Source: Solenopsis invicta
Lineage: Eukaryota; Arthropoda; Insecta; Hymenoptera; Formicidae
Direction: 5' to 3'
Length of the DNA: 64,000 nt
NCBI RefSeq assembly: GCF_016802725.1
Contig: NC_052668.1
Coordinates: 18,085,001-18,149,000 of the forward strand
Made by a program: the position numbers and the translations under genes
Notes under the pieces: generated by a model
Told to the model about the DNA's origin: nothing
What the model saw: the letters and a program-made list of their open reading frames with translations, nothing else
Database searches by the model: none
In this document: in pieces, positions 1-12,420 of the stretch
Layout: every line of letters begins with the position of its first letter
Position numbering within the stretch: the first letter of the stretch is position 1

Positions 1-898
1 GTGAAATAAGATGATATAACACATGAATTGACTTCTACGGCAAAAAATCGATATTCTTCGATCATTTCCCTCAGTCTGCAGTTTTATCGGTTTTATGTTA
101 TTTTTTTATTTATATTTATACATTTTATTTCTGTACCCCTCGTAGTAAGAGAGTACGATATAAATCTTCAGTACACACTACGCTATGGCAAGTAAGCTAA
201 TGTGGTACTACTACATTGGTCGATGTAAGTGGACGCTTACCATAGACCATTCCCTCCCATAGACAGTCTCACGTCACATCCTCATTCAGGAATTTATTAA
301 TAATGAGACATTGTTTACGATCCGTCAATGTTGATCCTTTTACACCATGGAAATTTCTATTAAGGACAATCAAAGTTCTCATAAGTGTGCACAAGTACCT
401 CGCGAGCGAAATAATGGCGCATTTCAACCACCGTGCACAATTGACATTTCGCTATTTTCCAATGAATAAATAAATACAATTATTTTGAAACATCGTGTAT
501 ACATTAGCATACGCGCACACGTCAAAATATATATTGTTGTATAAAATATAAATTCGCTCGGAGTCCTTTCACATGCTCTCTGTTATTAATTATTAAGTAC
601 GTACTTCAGATCGATATTAATTACAGGATTTTTATTAATGCAGATGAAGTGCATTTTCATGTACAACGTTCAAGATAAATCAGGAATATATTTTAGTTCG
701 TATCGTTAATATTGTATAAGTCAAGTAAAATATGATTCATACACAAAAGCACCGTGCTAATTGGCGCACTTCAAAATTACATGAAAATTAAAAAAAAAGT
801 CTGTATAAAAATATATAAAAAAGAATATAAATAGCGCGCAATAAATATCTAAAAATAATAGATTGTAAAGTCTTTATACATTTCTATTTACAAACTTC
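1..898. other. 3' flank of the serine protease gene
   Basis: AT-rich sequence with no open frame I can support. It lies downstream of the stop codon of the minus-strand protease gene. On the minus strand a canonical AATAAA occurs at 636-631, about 263 bases past the stop, and is the best candidate poly(A) signal. The rest shows nothing recognisable. Confidence 0.5.
631..636 (-). terminator. candidate poly(A) signal of the protease gene
   Basis: TTTATT on the plus strand reads AATAAA on the minus strand, downstream of the stop codon at 901-899. It is the first canonical hexamer I see after the stop. The choice is inference, because AT-rich DNA gives such hexamers by chance. Confidence 0.35.
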
Positions 899-3257
899 TT
901 ATTCGGACATGCAGTAATTCGTACCTGTAAACAGAGACATAAATAAGCATCATAAGATAAATGCGCTCTCAATGATACAATGACGCATACGCGATGCGTT
1001 GTACACTTTATGCACTCACCCGGCGTTACATATAAGATCCAATCTATGTATGTGCCGACACGCGTGTTAATCCCTGGTTTATCATTGCCGCAACCAAATC
1101 CGGAACTGATGATACCTATGAGAACCTCTCGCTTCGTCGTAGGATTTTGCCAAAGAGCGGGACCACCGCTGTCAAACTGTAATAAAAATTGTAGACACGA
1201 ACGTAAAATTTTTTTTTCTGTACTCAATAACTTCCGCAGAATATCCTACGCTACCTGACACGCATCTTTTCCTTCCCCATAAGTGCATAATTGACTGTAC
1301 GAGGCATTCGGATATTGTCGACGACATTCTCGGTACGTCATCACGGTTACAGTGACTTTCTGTAACGTTTGTGACTTCATTCCTCCGAATTGTGTCGTTC
1401 CCCAGCCTGCTTCGATCAAACCGAACAATATAATAAAAGTCGATTTGTATAAATCGCAGATCACAAGATTATTGTGCAACTTGCAGTTTGCACCACTTAC
1501 ACAAAACAATGAAAACTTGTAATATATTTTGAAAACACGTTAAATTATTTAGACAATTAATTGCTGCTATGATAATATTGCCTCACCCAATAAATCCACG
1601 TAACTTCCTGCAAAGGAATCAGATTGGTGTTGAAACGGAAGGCAAGCCGGTCCAACTTCTTCGCTGAAACTTATGACAGAATTCACCATTACTACAGCTA
1701 TATCGTTTTCTAAAGTTTCGCTGTCGTAAAAAGGATGTATGTCAAATCTGGACACGGTGAAGACGCGCGAGGCATTTGTATCTGTACCTGTAATATTAAT
1801 TAGGTTGTAATTATCAATATTATCATAATTAATACGAGCGCTGAAGGGACGAGATACGCGAAACCTTTTTTTTACGAATACGTGAGTTTTAACAATCTTG
1901 TAAAGATTACTCGGGATATCTAGTTAAGATCTACGTAAGCATATGTGTGTTGTATTTTACAGTTTAATTCTATAAATAGGTATTTAATTTATATTTACTT
2001 TGCTTAAATATCAAAATACTAATAAGATCGATTTATATATAAAAAAAAGTGAAACTGTTTATTCTAAGAAAAATTTGTTGGAAAAAATCTTCAAGGTTTT
2101 TGAAGAAATATATTTTTACCCGTGCTGAGATCGTGATCTCCCACGACTACAGCCATGGTACTTATGTTTCTATCCGTCAAGCAATGTGCTGCAGTCAATA
2201 CGTATCTTTCGGATACGATAGTCGCTCCGCAAAATACGTCTCTTTCAAAATAATCGACGAGACCAGCCATCATGGGGTATTCGTTGACACCAGTTTCCAT
2301 ACCTCCCACTATTTTCGTCTGTGATGAATAATTAATAGTCGGGACAAAAAGTTCATAGAAATTTCTACATACGTGCACGTTGAATTTTTTTATGTTCCAT
2401 TTCATTCGTATTTGGCACGTACCGGCTTTTTCCATCCGCATCTGCAATTGTCATTCTCTATTTCGTCGACCGCTTGCAGTTCGCACAGGAACTTGACTCC
2501 CGACGACCAGAATGACGTTGATAATTCAATGGTCATGAACTCTCCTGTCGATTCTATGCTAAATGTCTCGTTGCCGCAATAGGATTGAGACGCAGAATCA
2601 TTCACATATACAGTTAGCTTGTCTAAGGCGCATCTAAAATTCTGCAAAAAAGTATATTCTAAATCGTAAAAAATTTAGTAATTGTTTGTAATTTGGTAAT
2701 TAATGTAATTATTTTTAATTATATGTAATTTTAATCAATAATGAATAATTAGTTATGATATTGCTCTTTAACAATTCGAAGCTCAGAAAATTCACTTGGC
2801 GGACTTGAATCGACGGTTCTGGCAATAAATATCTTTCAATAATTACGTTCGATTCTTACGAGATATGAATCTTACCCACGGTATGTTGAAATTCTTGCAA
2901 GTTAATCTGATGCGATAATTACTTTCCGCAATCCACTTGCAATGTTGTCGACCGTAGGAAACGTTAGGATAGTCAAAATTGTATATGTAATAGATGCTAC
3001 CGGGTTTTACATATTGAGAATAGTTACAGCTTTGATGAAACAAGCCGTTTGACATTATAAAACAGAACGACAGCTTCAGCAGGAGTAATCCAACTGTAAA
3101 AGACAATTCGTTACATCTATGTATATTTCCTTTATTATTACGGATACATAATAAGAAAGAAAGATGCATTGTATATAAAAATAATATTTTTTTAAATTTA
3201 TCGTTACATTCAGTTTGCGTCACGGATGTCATACGAGGTTTTACCGTAAAATAACAT
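899..3257 (-). CDS. CUB-domain serine protease, venom serine protease 34-like
   Basis: Secreted trypsin-like protease with an N-terminal CUB domain. Eight exons: 3257-3245, 3093-2876, 2641-2423, 2318-2120, 1781-1587, 1409-1255, 1176-1020 and 924-899. All junctions are GT-AG with matching phases, giving 1182 nt and 393 residues. A 13-nt first exon (MLFY plus one base) joins a hydrophobic run (VGLLLLKLSFCFI), making a good signal peptide. The CUB domain has YCG and NCRCG cysteine motifs. Activation would be at K152-IVGG. The triad is His195 (TAAHC), Asp243 (ENDIAVV) and Ser336 (DSGGP). Asp330 sits at the trypsin S1-specificity position. The residue before DSGGP is Phe334, where trypsins have Gly; relatives in this family also vary there. 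The C terminus is short, ending TNYCMSE. Family name from recognition; whether it is a venom component or a hemolymph enzyme cannot be told from DNA. Confidence 0.88.
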
Positions 3258-4514
3258 TTTTAAATTAGCGGTTTTAATCTCGCCTGAAACGAGACAGGTA
3301 CTAAAAGCATTTGCGCTGAAATTATGTCGGAAATAATAATGATAATTAAAAGTCGTTTGTGGCCAAGTATCACTTAAGAGTATTCCAGGAATAAATTATT
3401 GCGACGCAGTTGTTACCGACGACATTGCGCAACCAAGATGGTTTCCTTTGAAACATACATATGTAGTACTTGCTATTTTGCTAGCTTCTCGATTTGTATG
3501 TAGACATGTCTCTTTGGCAATCGAAATCAGATTTGCTACCAAATCGCCGTGTAATAAAGTGACATTACGATTAACTCAGAAATAGGTTGTCGTCTATAAA
3601 GAACCGCATTGCGGTTGTCATCATATATTGTAAGTTCGAGTAAATGTATAGAGACAGGCTAGACAAGAATGAGTTATGCTATTTGCTGAAGTCAATAAGC
3701 GAATCAATTTCATCGCATATTATTGCAATTCAGAACTTCCGTGGATCTTGTAAATATTACAAATCTAAATTGAGAATAGTTGACGCGTTGAACGAAACAG
3801 TGGATCATAATCCTGAAAGAATGTACATTTTTTCAACTCTTTTGAAAAGTATTTAAATTCATATAAAAAATTTGAGAAATTTTTTAAAAAGCATTTTTGT
3901 AATTTGGGAATTCTGAAAAAATTCTGTATAATTTTAAATTATATAGAAATTCTGAAAAATTTTTAAATTTTAAGAAATTTTAAAAAAATTAAATAAAGCA
4001 AAATCTCAAAAAAATTGTTTACTAGAAAAGTAAAATGTTTTACATTTTTAAAGAAATATTAATTGTTCAATTTTGCAGTCGAGCATTAGCACAACATGCA
4101 TATTGCACGCTTGTTGCATATAGTTTTGCAAGTTATGAAATCCGCCGCGTAGCTATAAGTTTGTGCAAGAATAAACGGAACATATGTTATAGGTAGTTAG
4201 AGCAATTTTGTTATAAATGACAATTCTCTCTCTCTTCTTGTTCCCGATCTACGCTTTCAGTAGAGGCATCACGTTGAATGAACTTGAATGAAATATGCAT
4301 ACGCGCGCACATGTCTGTACCGCGGGCTTTCATTGATTGGCGCGACGGTCATTTCTGTCAGCTTGACCAGAGAGGCTTAATCAGAGAACTCTTGCGTTTG
4401 CAGCCATCTGACCGCTAACCGAAAACTTCAGTGAAGTTTACGCGTTCAGCATTATCTAGAAAAGCAGAGGACCGTTGCGGAGCTCGCGTTTACCAGCTGC
4501 CAGTCGTCGTCGTC
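3258..4514. other. intergenic region between divergent genes
   Basis: Separates the minus-strand protease start from the plus-strand Cep89-like start, so promoters of both should lie here or in the hairpin segment that follows. A 70-codon ATG frame at 3644-3856 has no recognisable domain and I do not call it. The stretch 3850-4050 is AT-rich low-complexity sequence with repeated AAATTT-type words. There is a short CT tract near 4225. Confidence 0.5.
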
Positions 4515-4625
4515 GACTGTGTTCCAATATACGCTGCCAGTACTGGAAATCTATAGTTTACGTTACATATACTATAGATTTTCAGTGCTAGCAGGTGTAC
4601 GTATATCGGAACATTCGGAACACAG
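4515..4625. repeat. imperfect inverted repeat / hairpin upstream of the Cep89-like gene
   Basis: The inner arms 4534-4556 and 4572-4594 are 23 nt each and match at 20 of 23 positions as an inverted repeat, around a 15-nt loop. Two of the three differences would be G-U pairs in RNA. The complementarity continues outward (gactgtgttcc at 4515 against ggaacacagc at 4616), with extra bases in the right outer arm. It could be a small inverted-repeat transposon, a pre-miRNA-like hairpin, or a 5' leader structure. I do not recognise a known miRNA in either arm. Confidence 0.65.
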
Positions 4626-4836
4626 CCGTCGCCGTCGCCGGTTGCCATGGCGGTCGAAGACATGGCTGTGATCAAAACACAATCAAACCGTGAGCTTCTC
4701 AAAGCTCACTTCGAGTCAATGCGAATCGAAACGTCACGTGTTTATGCCGGTAACGTCAGATTCGCATATGCAGATGGCTATTTAAAATTTTACTCAGCTG
4801 TCTGCCACGTGTTTATTTCCGGAGCAGCTGCGGGCG

Positions 4837-7196
4837 ATGCCGAATCGCGACCACAGTGCCGATAAACATATCAAAGAAAAGGTAGGTTGTGCAAGTGTCT
4901 CAAATGTTTTCACGTCTCTTCGTGAAGATAAAAAGGTGTATTCCGACGTAAAGGTATTCTTTGTTCTCTTACATTCGATTCTATCGTAGCGCAGCAGTCG
5001 TAAGATTTCATTCGTGGACAATGAATTGGAGCCTGTACATAAGCCGCTACGATGTAGACGTTTCCATCGAGCTAGACGTCACTCGAGAGTCAACGGTGAG
5101 CTCGAGGAATCGGCGGATAAAAATGGAAATGGCAACGGCATCGCGTTGCCTAAAAGAAGTAGCAAGCATAGCGTTCAAAAGAAGATTGATAGATTAGTTG
5201 AAGAGAACCGAATGTTAACAATGAGGTTGGAAAGTTCTAACGTAAGTCCTGGTAAGTTTTTGTGTGTGCTGGCAATATATTTATTACAATATAAATAATA
5301 TTTGTAAAATTACTAAGAAAATATCTTGTACAATTTCAGAGATTATTGCTGAATTACAAGAAAAGGATTCTTTAATGTCGAGAATTTGCAACAAGTACCA
5401 CAGGTTGTTGAAAAATCACGACAGCCTGCAACAGGAATACGAGAGAGTAAATGCTCTTTTAGCAGAACGTGAAACGGAATACCATCAGCTGCATACGCAT
5501 CACAAGAAATTTGCAGATGCTTTGCAAAAAATAGAGAAAACTAATTCCAGTCTTCTAACATTTAACCAGAAATGCAAAGCTGAAAATGTTCAGCTGAACG
5601 AAGATGTGCTGCTTCTTAAGAACGTGATATATCGATTGAACGCGGAGCTCGAAAGGTATCAGGATAAGTTGAAGGAGTCCGGATTAAGTGTTCTATCAAA
5701 AAATGTTAATGACATATTAGACTCTAAAAGACCGACGGACATCAAAACGTTATCGGACTCATGGGGTTCGGTCAATACACACGCGCTAGGTCCACTTTTA
5801 GACGCCTACCAGGAGAGTCTATCGGAGAAACAGGAGCTTGTAAATAAGTACGAGGAGGACATCGCGAATTTTAGCACCAGGTGCAAAGAGGTCATCATGG
5901 AGAATGAATATATGCAGAACGAAATAGAGAAATGGAAATCACAGGTATTTTATTTATAAAAGAAGATCGTCGTGCGCCTTACAAATTATTGTAGTAAAAA
6001 GTTTTCCAGTGTAACAGGTACGCGGAAGAGATCAAGATGATGTCCGAGGACGCTGACTTGCTCAAGGAATTGAACGAGTGTTACACGAGACAGACTGCTC
6101 ATCAGAAGCAAAAGATACACGAGATCCACTCGTTATACGAGCAGAAAGTGGAAGCAATGTCGTTTGACAATAACAGACTTCACGAAGAGTGTCTCGCTTC
6201 CAAGACTGAATTGAGTAATGTTCAAGGGAAATACGATATTCTTCACAAAGAATATGAAAAGTTGCAAAACGATAACACCAAAACAATGCCTATTCATGTT
6301 CATAACTCATGTTCATAACGCTGCCGTCGAAGAATGTCGAGAACTGTTTGAGAAATTGAAGCGTCAGTATGAAACTGAAAAGGAAAAATTATCCGCTCGC
6401 ATTAAAGAATTAGATGAATCTTATGGGCAAAATAAAACACAACTGGATGTAGTTACGATAGAGAGAAATCAATTGAAAGGGTTAAATAAGAGCTTTGAGA
6501 AGCGTTTGAAGTAAGTTTCATATCAATACATTGCAAACTATAACCTGTAATTGTGATTTGAACTTTTATTCCATTTCTTTTCTCTTTTTAGACGTATGCA
6601 GCGAAAACTGGAGCATTTTCAAAAAATCACGCATTCCATGCAAATATCTCGGGACTCCTTTAAGAAGCAATTAAGGAAAACTACACTATACTGCGAAGAG
6701 TTGTTCAGCGAATATGAAAGAATGGCTGCTGAACGAGATAAGTTGGTTAAACTTTTACACGAAACGGAAAATGAGAATGCCAGCATTCATTTGCTTGGCG
6801 ATACTATCACTCAGCGAGTGGGTCACCTGAAGGACCAACTAAAGGTAATTTAATAAAAAGAAGTTACATGCTTAATTTTTCATTGATTTTATAAATGTGA
6901 TTACTTATTATCGTCAGATCGTACATGAAGGTGCTAAGCAGCAATTAGCGCTGGCGGAGAAAAATATGAAGGTGCAGCAACTTGGAGTGCACCGGATGAA
7001 GGACGAGTACCATCGCGAGTTGCAACGCTTCAAGCACCTGCTGAAGCAGAAGGAGGAGACGATCGGACGATTGCAGAAAGAGATCAACGCGACTCGCGAG
7101 AACTTGGAACTCGTTTGGAAAGTTACCGGAAAGTCCAGTACTGACAACAAGAAGGTTAAAGAGGCGCAGAAAAGCGTCAAGATTCAGCACGTTTAG
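4837..7196 (+). CDS. Cep89: coiled-coil centrosomal protein, Cep89-like, frame broken in exon 4
   Basis: Six exons: 4837-4881, 4990-5251, 5340-5944, 6010-6510, 6592-6844 and 6918-7196. The start ATG is chosen because its 15-codon exon is followed by a good donor and splices in phase to the tag acceptor at 4989; the exon-2 frame has a stop at 4987 just upstream of that. The product is almost wholly coiled coil (Glu/Lys/Leu/Gln-rich heptads), with a more ordered conserved-looking part in exon 3 around LGPLLDAYQESLSEK. In other animals Cep89 belongs to centriolar distal appendages and supports cilium assembly. A 13-bp tandem duplication at 6294-6319 shifts the frame and produces TAA at 6316-6318. 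Without one copy the gene would encode about 643 residues and all later splice phases would agree. It may be an assembly error, a polymorphism or a null allele. The gene name is moderately sure; the gene structure is strong. Confidence 0.8.
6294..6319 (+). repeat. 13-bp perfect tandem duplication inside exon 4 of the Cep89-like gene
   Basis: TCATGTTCATAAC occurs twice head to tail (6294-6306 and 6307-6319). Frame 1 before it reads into TAA within the second copy. The coiled-coil frame resumes directly after it, at AAVEECRELFE. Exon 4 is 501 nt (phase 0 end) as written, but 488 nt (phase 2 end) minus one copy, and exon 5 requires phase 2. Confidence 0.95.
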
Positions 7197-7254
7197 TTAA
7201 AACGCTTGGAAAAATCGTCTGCTATTTAGTGGACGAGTAGAAAAAATGTATATA

Positions 7255-7260
7255 AATAAA
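7255..7260 (+). terminator. poly(A) signal of the Cep89-like gene
   Basis: Canonical AATAAA 59 bases after the stop codon at 7194-7196, in an A-rich 3' UTR context. Confidence 0.6.
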
Positions 7261-10200
7261 TATAAATCCAGTTCCGTCCTTATTATATCGCGACGAGAGG
7301 GGCGATTAAAGAAAGTGACGATGGCAAATCATTGTTACGCTATGTAACAATTTACATGGCGTAACAACAATTATCCTTGCCGGCTATAAATGGAAACTAG
7401 TCATTGCGCAATATATATGTAGCATAATGTATTCAGTTCGACCTTTGTAATTTTATTACATATACATGATTATATAATTACATCGTTTTTTTATTGCGTT
7501 TTCATCCAGATCGGCGTGACATCGATGTCAAGCCGAATGTTACGTCACGAATTTAAAAGCGGCTCTGCTGTCGCGCCGATCGACTCGATCGTCGAGATAA
7601 TGTATTCCGCATGATAATGACACGTTTCTCGCGTCGAATATACCCAAACGTTCTCGTTTCAATACTTCGGAGGAAACGGCAGATTTATCGATAGTATCAC
7701 CGGTTTTATTACAGCGGTGACATCAACCGGCAAAAGGTTTTGAAGGTTGCCGCCGGTGACAGCGGAGTTAACCGGTCGGGGAACCGTCGCGGCCACGACG
7801 TGAAAAATTAACGTCCCCACTTATAGGAGTGATCTCACGTTCCATTAATATTAACATGCAAGGCGCGTAAGTGCGCTCGCAATCACTCATATCGCACCTT
7901 GCCGAGCGTTTGCTGAACGCCGATCTTCGCTAATTGCCGAACGTTTTTCTCGAGTGCAGATAAACGTTGGCTTTTACGTCGATATTGCGATAATGTGGAC
8001 ATCGAGAAAACACTTCAGATATTGTAACTGCTTGTAATCTATCCCTTACCTTTTAATCAAGTTGTTTCCGGACATCGAAAAGAGATTAATCGGCACCTTT
8101 GCAATTACATTTATCATTTTCGTAAGGAGGGGATCGAAAGATCCCTCTCTTTGTTTCCCATTAAAGAGATTTCGCAAGTGTTATAGTCATATTGTTCCGA
8201 ATAATTCGTATCAATCATCCTTAATATTTGACATATGATATAAGTACTTGTACAGAGTTGGATAGTAACTACTTAAAAAGTTAAAAGTTTAATAAAATTA
8301 AAATGTTAATAATTTTTAATTAATAACTTCATTAATTTTAAATGAATTAATTTTTAACTTTAATTATTTCTGAAATACATACATAAAACATTAAATTTAT
8401 TTAATGATCATATTATAATTGTTATGAGTAATCCAACTTTAAAAAATTATAAATTTTTAATTTAATATGAATAATGCTTCACTTTTCACTTTTCAAATTA
8501 ACTTTTAAAATTCACTTTTTAATTGTACAAAAAAATATACATATTTCATATTACGTGCATAAGTGCGCCAAAAGCGCGCGAGTCTAATTATCGCGATTTG
8601 ACTATCGTTTCGAGAATCGAAATATCGCCGTTCGAGAATTTCCGAATTGCGACTGTACTGTAGTGGGAGGTGTCATGGTGGTGCGCGGAGCCGCTTTCGA
8701 ATCGCTCCGTATCTCTCGCATCCGTTCGCCATCCATGAATCTCGTGCGCGCCTGATGATTGGGTAAGGTAAAATCACGGTCGTCGATTTATCGGTGATGC
8801 CGTTTGCGACGCGCAATAAAGTAATCGCCCGTGCTGTACGCCGATGCGATGCCTCTGTGCGCCCGAAATCCATCCGTGCATCTCGCACCTTTCGTCGTCG
8901 AGACGCGTCGCAAGTCTAATTTTTGGTAGCATTTCTTACATTTTTTCCGTTAGGAAAGATCTGTGATCTAAAAGAGACGAAGTAATCTTCCATCGCGCGG
9001 CTCAGAGAATCTCGCCGTGTATACACTTTGATCAACGGGGATCTGCTTCGCGCTACCATATAGCTCGTGACGTCACGCCCGTCGAGAGCGCGCGCGAGCG
9101 AGAGGTCGCGTAAAAATGCGAGCGTCTAGTTAAAGCTAACTACTGCGCCGGTTACGTCGCACGCCGATTACGCGCGACAGGTATATATTAATTTGAGGAA
9201 GTAGTTCTCGCGCGAGATGTATGCGTGACCGACGAACTTGAAGCAAATCCGCGAAGATTAACGAGCGTGTTTTAACGATAGTGCTGAAAGGAGGCAAGAC
9301 AGTTCAAGTTTTTGACATTGAAAAGTGAAATAAAAACTCGTTGTCGCTTGAAATAAATTTATAGTAAGTAGATTTAAAAAGTAATCTATTTTATTTTTTG
9401 TTATTTCACTTGGAGAAAGAAACCGCGAGATTTTTTACGTCGTATAAAAATATAAAGCACGGAATAGACATTTTATAAGATATTTACTCAAGTGACACAG
9501 GTTCAAAATACGTTTATTAAACGTTGAAAATTAATTCCAAATTGAAAAACAAACATTAAAATTAAAATTTGATATGTTTTTCTACTACCTATTAAACTAT
9601 CTATTAAAACTATCTATTAACGTTTTATAAGGTTTTGCAACGTTTATATTAATGATTTTTTTTACTAAAATACTGTTTTTGTACAAGACATTTCAATGAG
9701 TTAATAAACGTGAAGTATTAGACATTGTAAATATTTAATAAACGTTTCTCATATATCACAAAAACATATCGATTAAACGTTTTAAAATGTTCATTAAATG
9801 TGAATGATCTGGTAGATTGGACTAAAATAAATTAGAATAAATTTGATTAAAATAATTAGACAGAATATAAAATTGAAATATATTAAAATATATGATATGT
9901 AAATTGTAATCAGATTTCTAGGTATCGGTCATGCAACTTTTTCCTACAATTTTTGTCATCGTAGTCAATAAAGGAATTTTTCGCTTTTCGTTTTTGTTTT
10001 AGAAGTAAAGTAAAAAATTTCTTCATGAACTTTAATCCCTGAAAAAAAATTAATGAAATGCTTCAATAAATTCATTAGTAATTGATATTTTATTATTTTT
10101 TGTCCTAAAATTTCAAGATCACATCTACACGAATTATTTACACATTATTTACGTTTATGTTATATTTACATAAAAAAATCTTTTTTATGTAAACAATACA

Positions 10201-10750
10201 AACAATATAAATTATTATAAATTGAATAAATCAAAATAGAAAATTAAGTATGTTAATAATTATAAAGATATTAATATAATTTAACTTTAGTATTGGTAAA
10301 GTAAAAATATATAATATTAAAAATAAAAAAGGAAATATAATTTTTCACAATTTCTCTTTCACGAATTTTTTTTATGTGAACAATGCAAACCTGTAAAATA
10401 TATAAACTATTGTAAATTAGATAATACAAAGCACAATATAGAAAAAAGTAATTAAATTTAAAAATTGTTAGTATATCTGATTTTAATATATTAATAACAA
10501 AAATATATGATATTGAATATATATTATTAAAAATTAAAAAGTTAAAGAAAATTATATATTAAATTTTCATTATATTACATATCAGATTCAAATTTATGAT
10601 CCACAGTTTACAGTTTGCAGAGATGACATTTTATATACGTAGTTTACATAGTTTACGTTGTTTAAGCGTCGTGTAAACTATTTACATTTTACACATAAAC
10701 ACAACGTAATCCCGGGAAAAAGTTACATGCTCGATGCCTGAAGCCAGTCA
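7261..10750. other. intergenic region, mostly AT-rich
   Basis: No gene recognised. 7500-8000 and 8570-9300 are moderately GC-rich; the latter contains a 12-bp perfect palindrome with a CRE-type core at 9066-9077. 8200-8560 and 9300-10700 are low-complexity AT-rich DNA with many poly-A/T runs. The short minus-strand frame at 8673-8888 has no domain and looks like a GC-rich chance frame. The region may hold distal control elements of shot, but nothing shows that directly. Confidence 0.45.
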
Positions 10751-12420
10751 CGCGGATCGTGCAAACCGTTCAAGGTGGGCACTGAAATATCGATTGAACT
10801 TCCTCGTGGCGGTGGAAGATTCGAATTGAATATTCGCGGGGCGTCCGAGCCGCCCCGTTGGCCTCGGCCGTTTCCGGCGCGCCTCGGGCGGGCTCGCGCA
10901 CACAGGCAAAATGTCGTCTGCTAGGCGCGTCGTCCGTCGTCCGTATGCAACCGGACTCGCGCATTCGTGACGCGAAAATCGTGGCGTGATAAGGTGATAA
11001 TGCGGGGTGCGTGCACGCTCGCGACTACGCGGTGGTGCGTTCGCGTGTCTCGGTGCGTTAATCGCCGGGAGCGTTAATCCCGTCCGTGCCGAGCGGACGC
11101 GCGCTCTCTCTCGCCGGGAACCACGGGAACGGGAGTGCGCGGAGTGTGTGCGACGAGGTGTCGCGTCGCCGTCGCGCGCGCGAGGGGCATCCGTCGTTCC
11201 TCCTCCGCGTCGTTGGAAAACATCGATTTTCGCTCGTTTTCCGTCCGAACGGACGATCGCCGGCGAGCAGATTCGTCATCCGTCTCCCCCCCAACCCTGC
11301 CCTCGCCCTCGCCGTTGCTCGGTCCCCGTCGGATCTGATTCGACGCCGCCGGCGTCGTGCTCGCGGACGATGCCACCGTGAGGAAGCGGTGCACCACTAT
11401 CACCAGGAGGCAAGGACGACGCGCGGGAGGTGCGACGGATTATTTTCAGAGCGTAAGCCCCCCTTTTCTCTCTCTTTCTCTGTCTCACGTCCGCGCTCTT
11501 CCATCTCTCTCTCTCTCTCTTTCTCTTTCTCTCACTCTTTTTGCGCGTGGCACGCGTAGATCGTCGCCGTCGCGTGGCTCTATCACCGCCTGCAGTTAAC
11601 GCTCCGAGCGTTGGCGGACGCGGTGCGCGGGAGGGAACGGCGCTCCGCTCCGCGAGAACGCCGGAAGTAGAATCCTCGTTACACTTGGCGTGCGACTAGG
11701 TTAGCTGGCTCGAAAACCGCGGCGCCACGACGCGAGACGACGTTGACGACGTGTCTCACGATTACGTCGACGACGACGACGACGACGAGGAGGAACGAGG
11801 CGCGAGGCGCGCAGCGAATATGTCCCACTCGATCTCCGAATCTGTAATTGAGCTGATTACAATTTTGCTACGCGGCGGGGGGCGCACTTGTGCCAACGAT
11901 ATCGCGATCTTGCGTCGCGTATTCGTCTCGATAGCGCAAGTAGCATGTACATACGTACGCGCGTGATATTCGCGGCTGTGTCTTCGCGAAAGTGCGGAAG
12001 TGAGTGAGAAGAAAGTGCGCGAGTTTCCCGAAAAGTCGATGGCGAGGATCGAGTTTAGAAAGCCGACGTTTCGATCGATATTTTCTCCATTCCTCGCGCT
12101 TTTAATTACATCTGGTTGCAGCACATTCGGAGAGTACGCGGGACAAAGGGGGAAAGATGTAAAACGTTGATAGAAGCGAATATGACTAATCTTAGCGCTC
12201 TTGCGAGAACGCGCTCGTACACAGCCACGTGTGTGTTTTCCGTGTGTTGATTTCGTGCTCGCTTTAACGAGCTCGCGGGGAAATGTAGGCTGCCAGTGAC
12301 TAAGCGCCAGGTACAACACGCCGCGCGATATTTTCGATTTACGCAACCGACGGACCTTGAAAGTGTGGGAAGTGTAACGTGATAGCGCGGTGATAAACGG
12401 GCGAAAAGAGATACTTGGAA
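10750..12420 (+). promoter_or_regulatory. CpG-rich block, candidate distal promoter/leader of shot
   Basis: Strongly CpG-rich sequence in an AT-rich setting. It holds a CT tract (about 11460-11535), a GAC/GTC repeat (11766-11789) and a donor-like agagc|gtaagc at 11452. Many overlapping frames stay open on both strands because CG-rich sequence lacks stops; none shows a domain. In insects such blocks commonly mark promoters and 5' UTR exons. Since shot is next downstream on the plus strand, a noncoding first exon is a reasonable inference, unproven without transcript data. Confidence 0.35.

Noticed and set aside
4647..4865. ATG frame of 72 codons overlapping the Cep89-like start
   Set aside because: Different frame from the coiled-coil gene, no good donor in phase; at most an upstream ORF.
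11762..12346. 194-codon minus-strand frame ending in poly-Ser
   Set aside because: Antisense to a GAC repeat and GC-rich leader; poly-Ser arises from the repeat.
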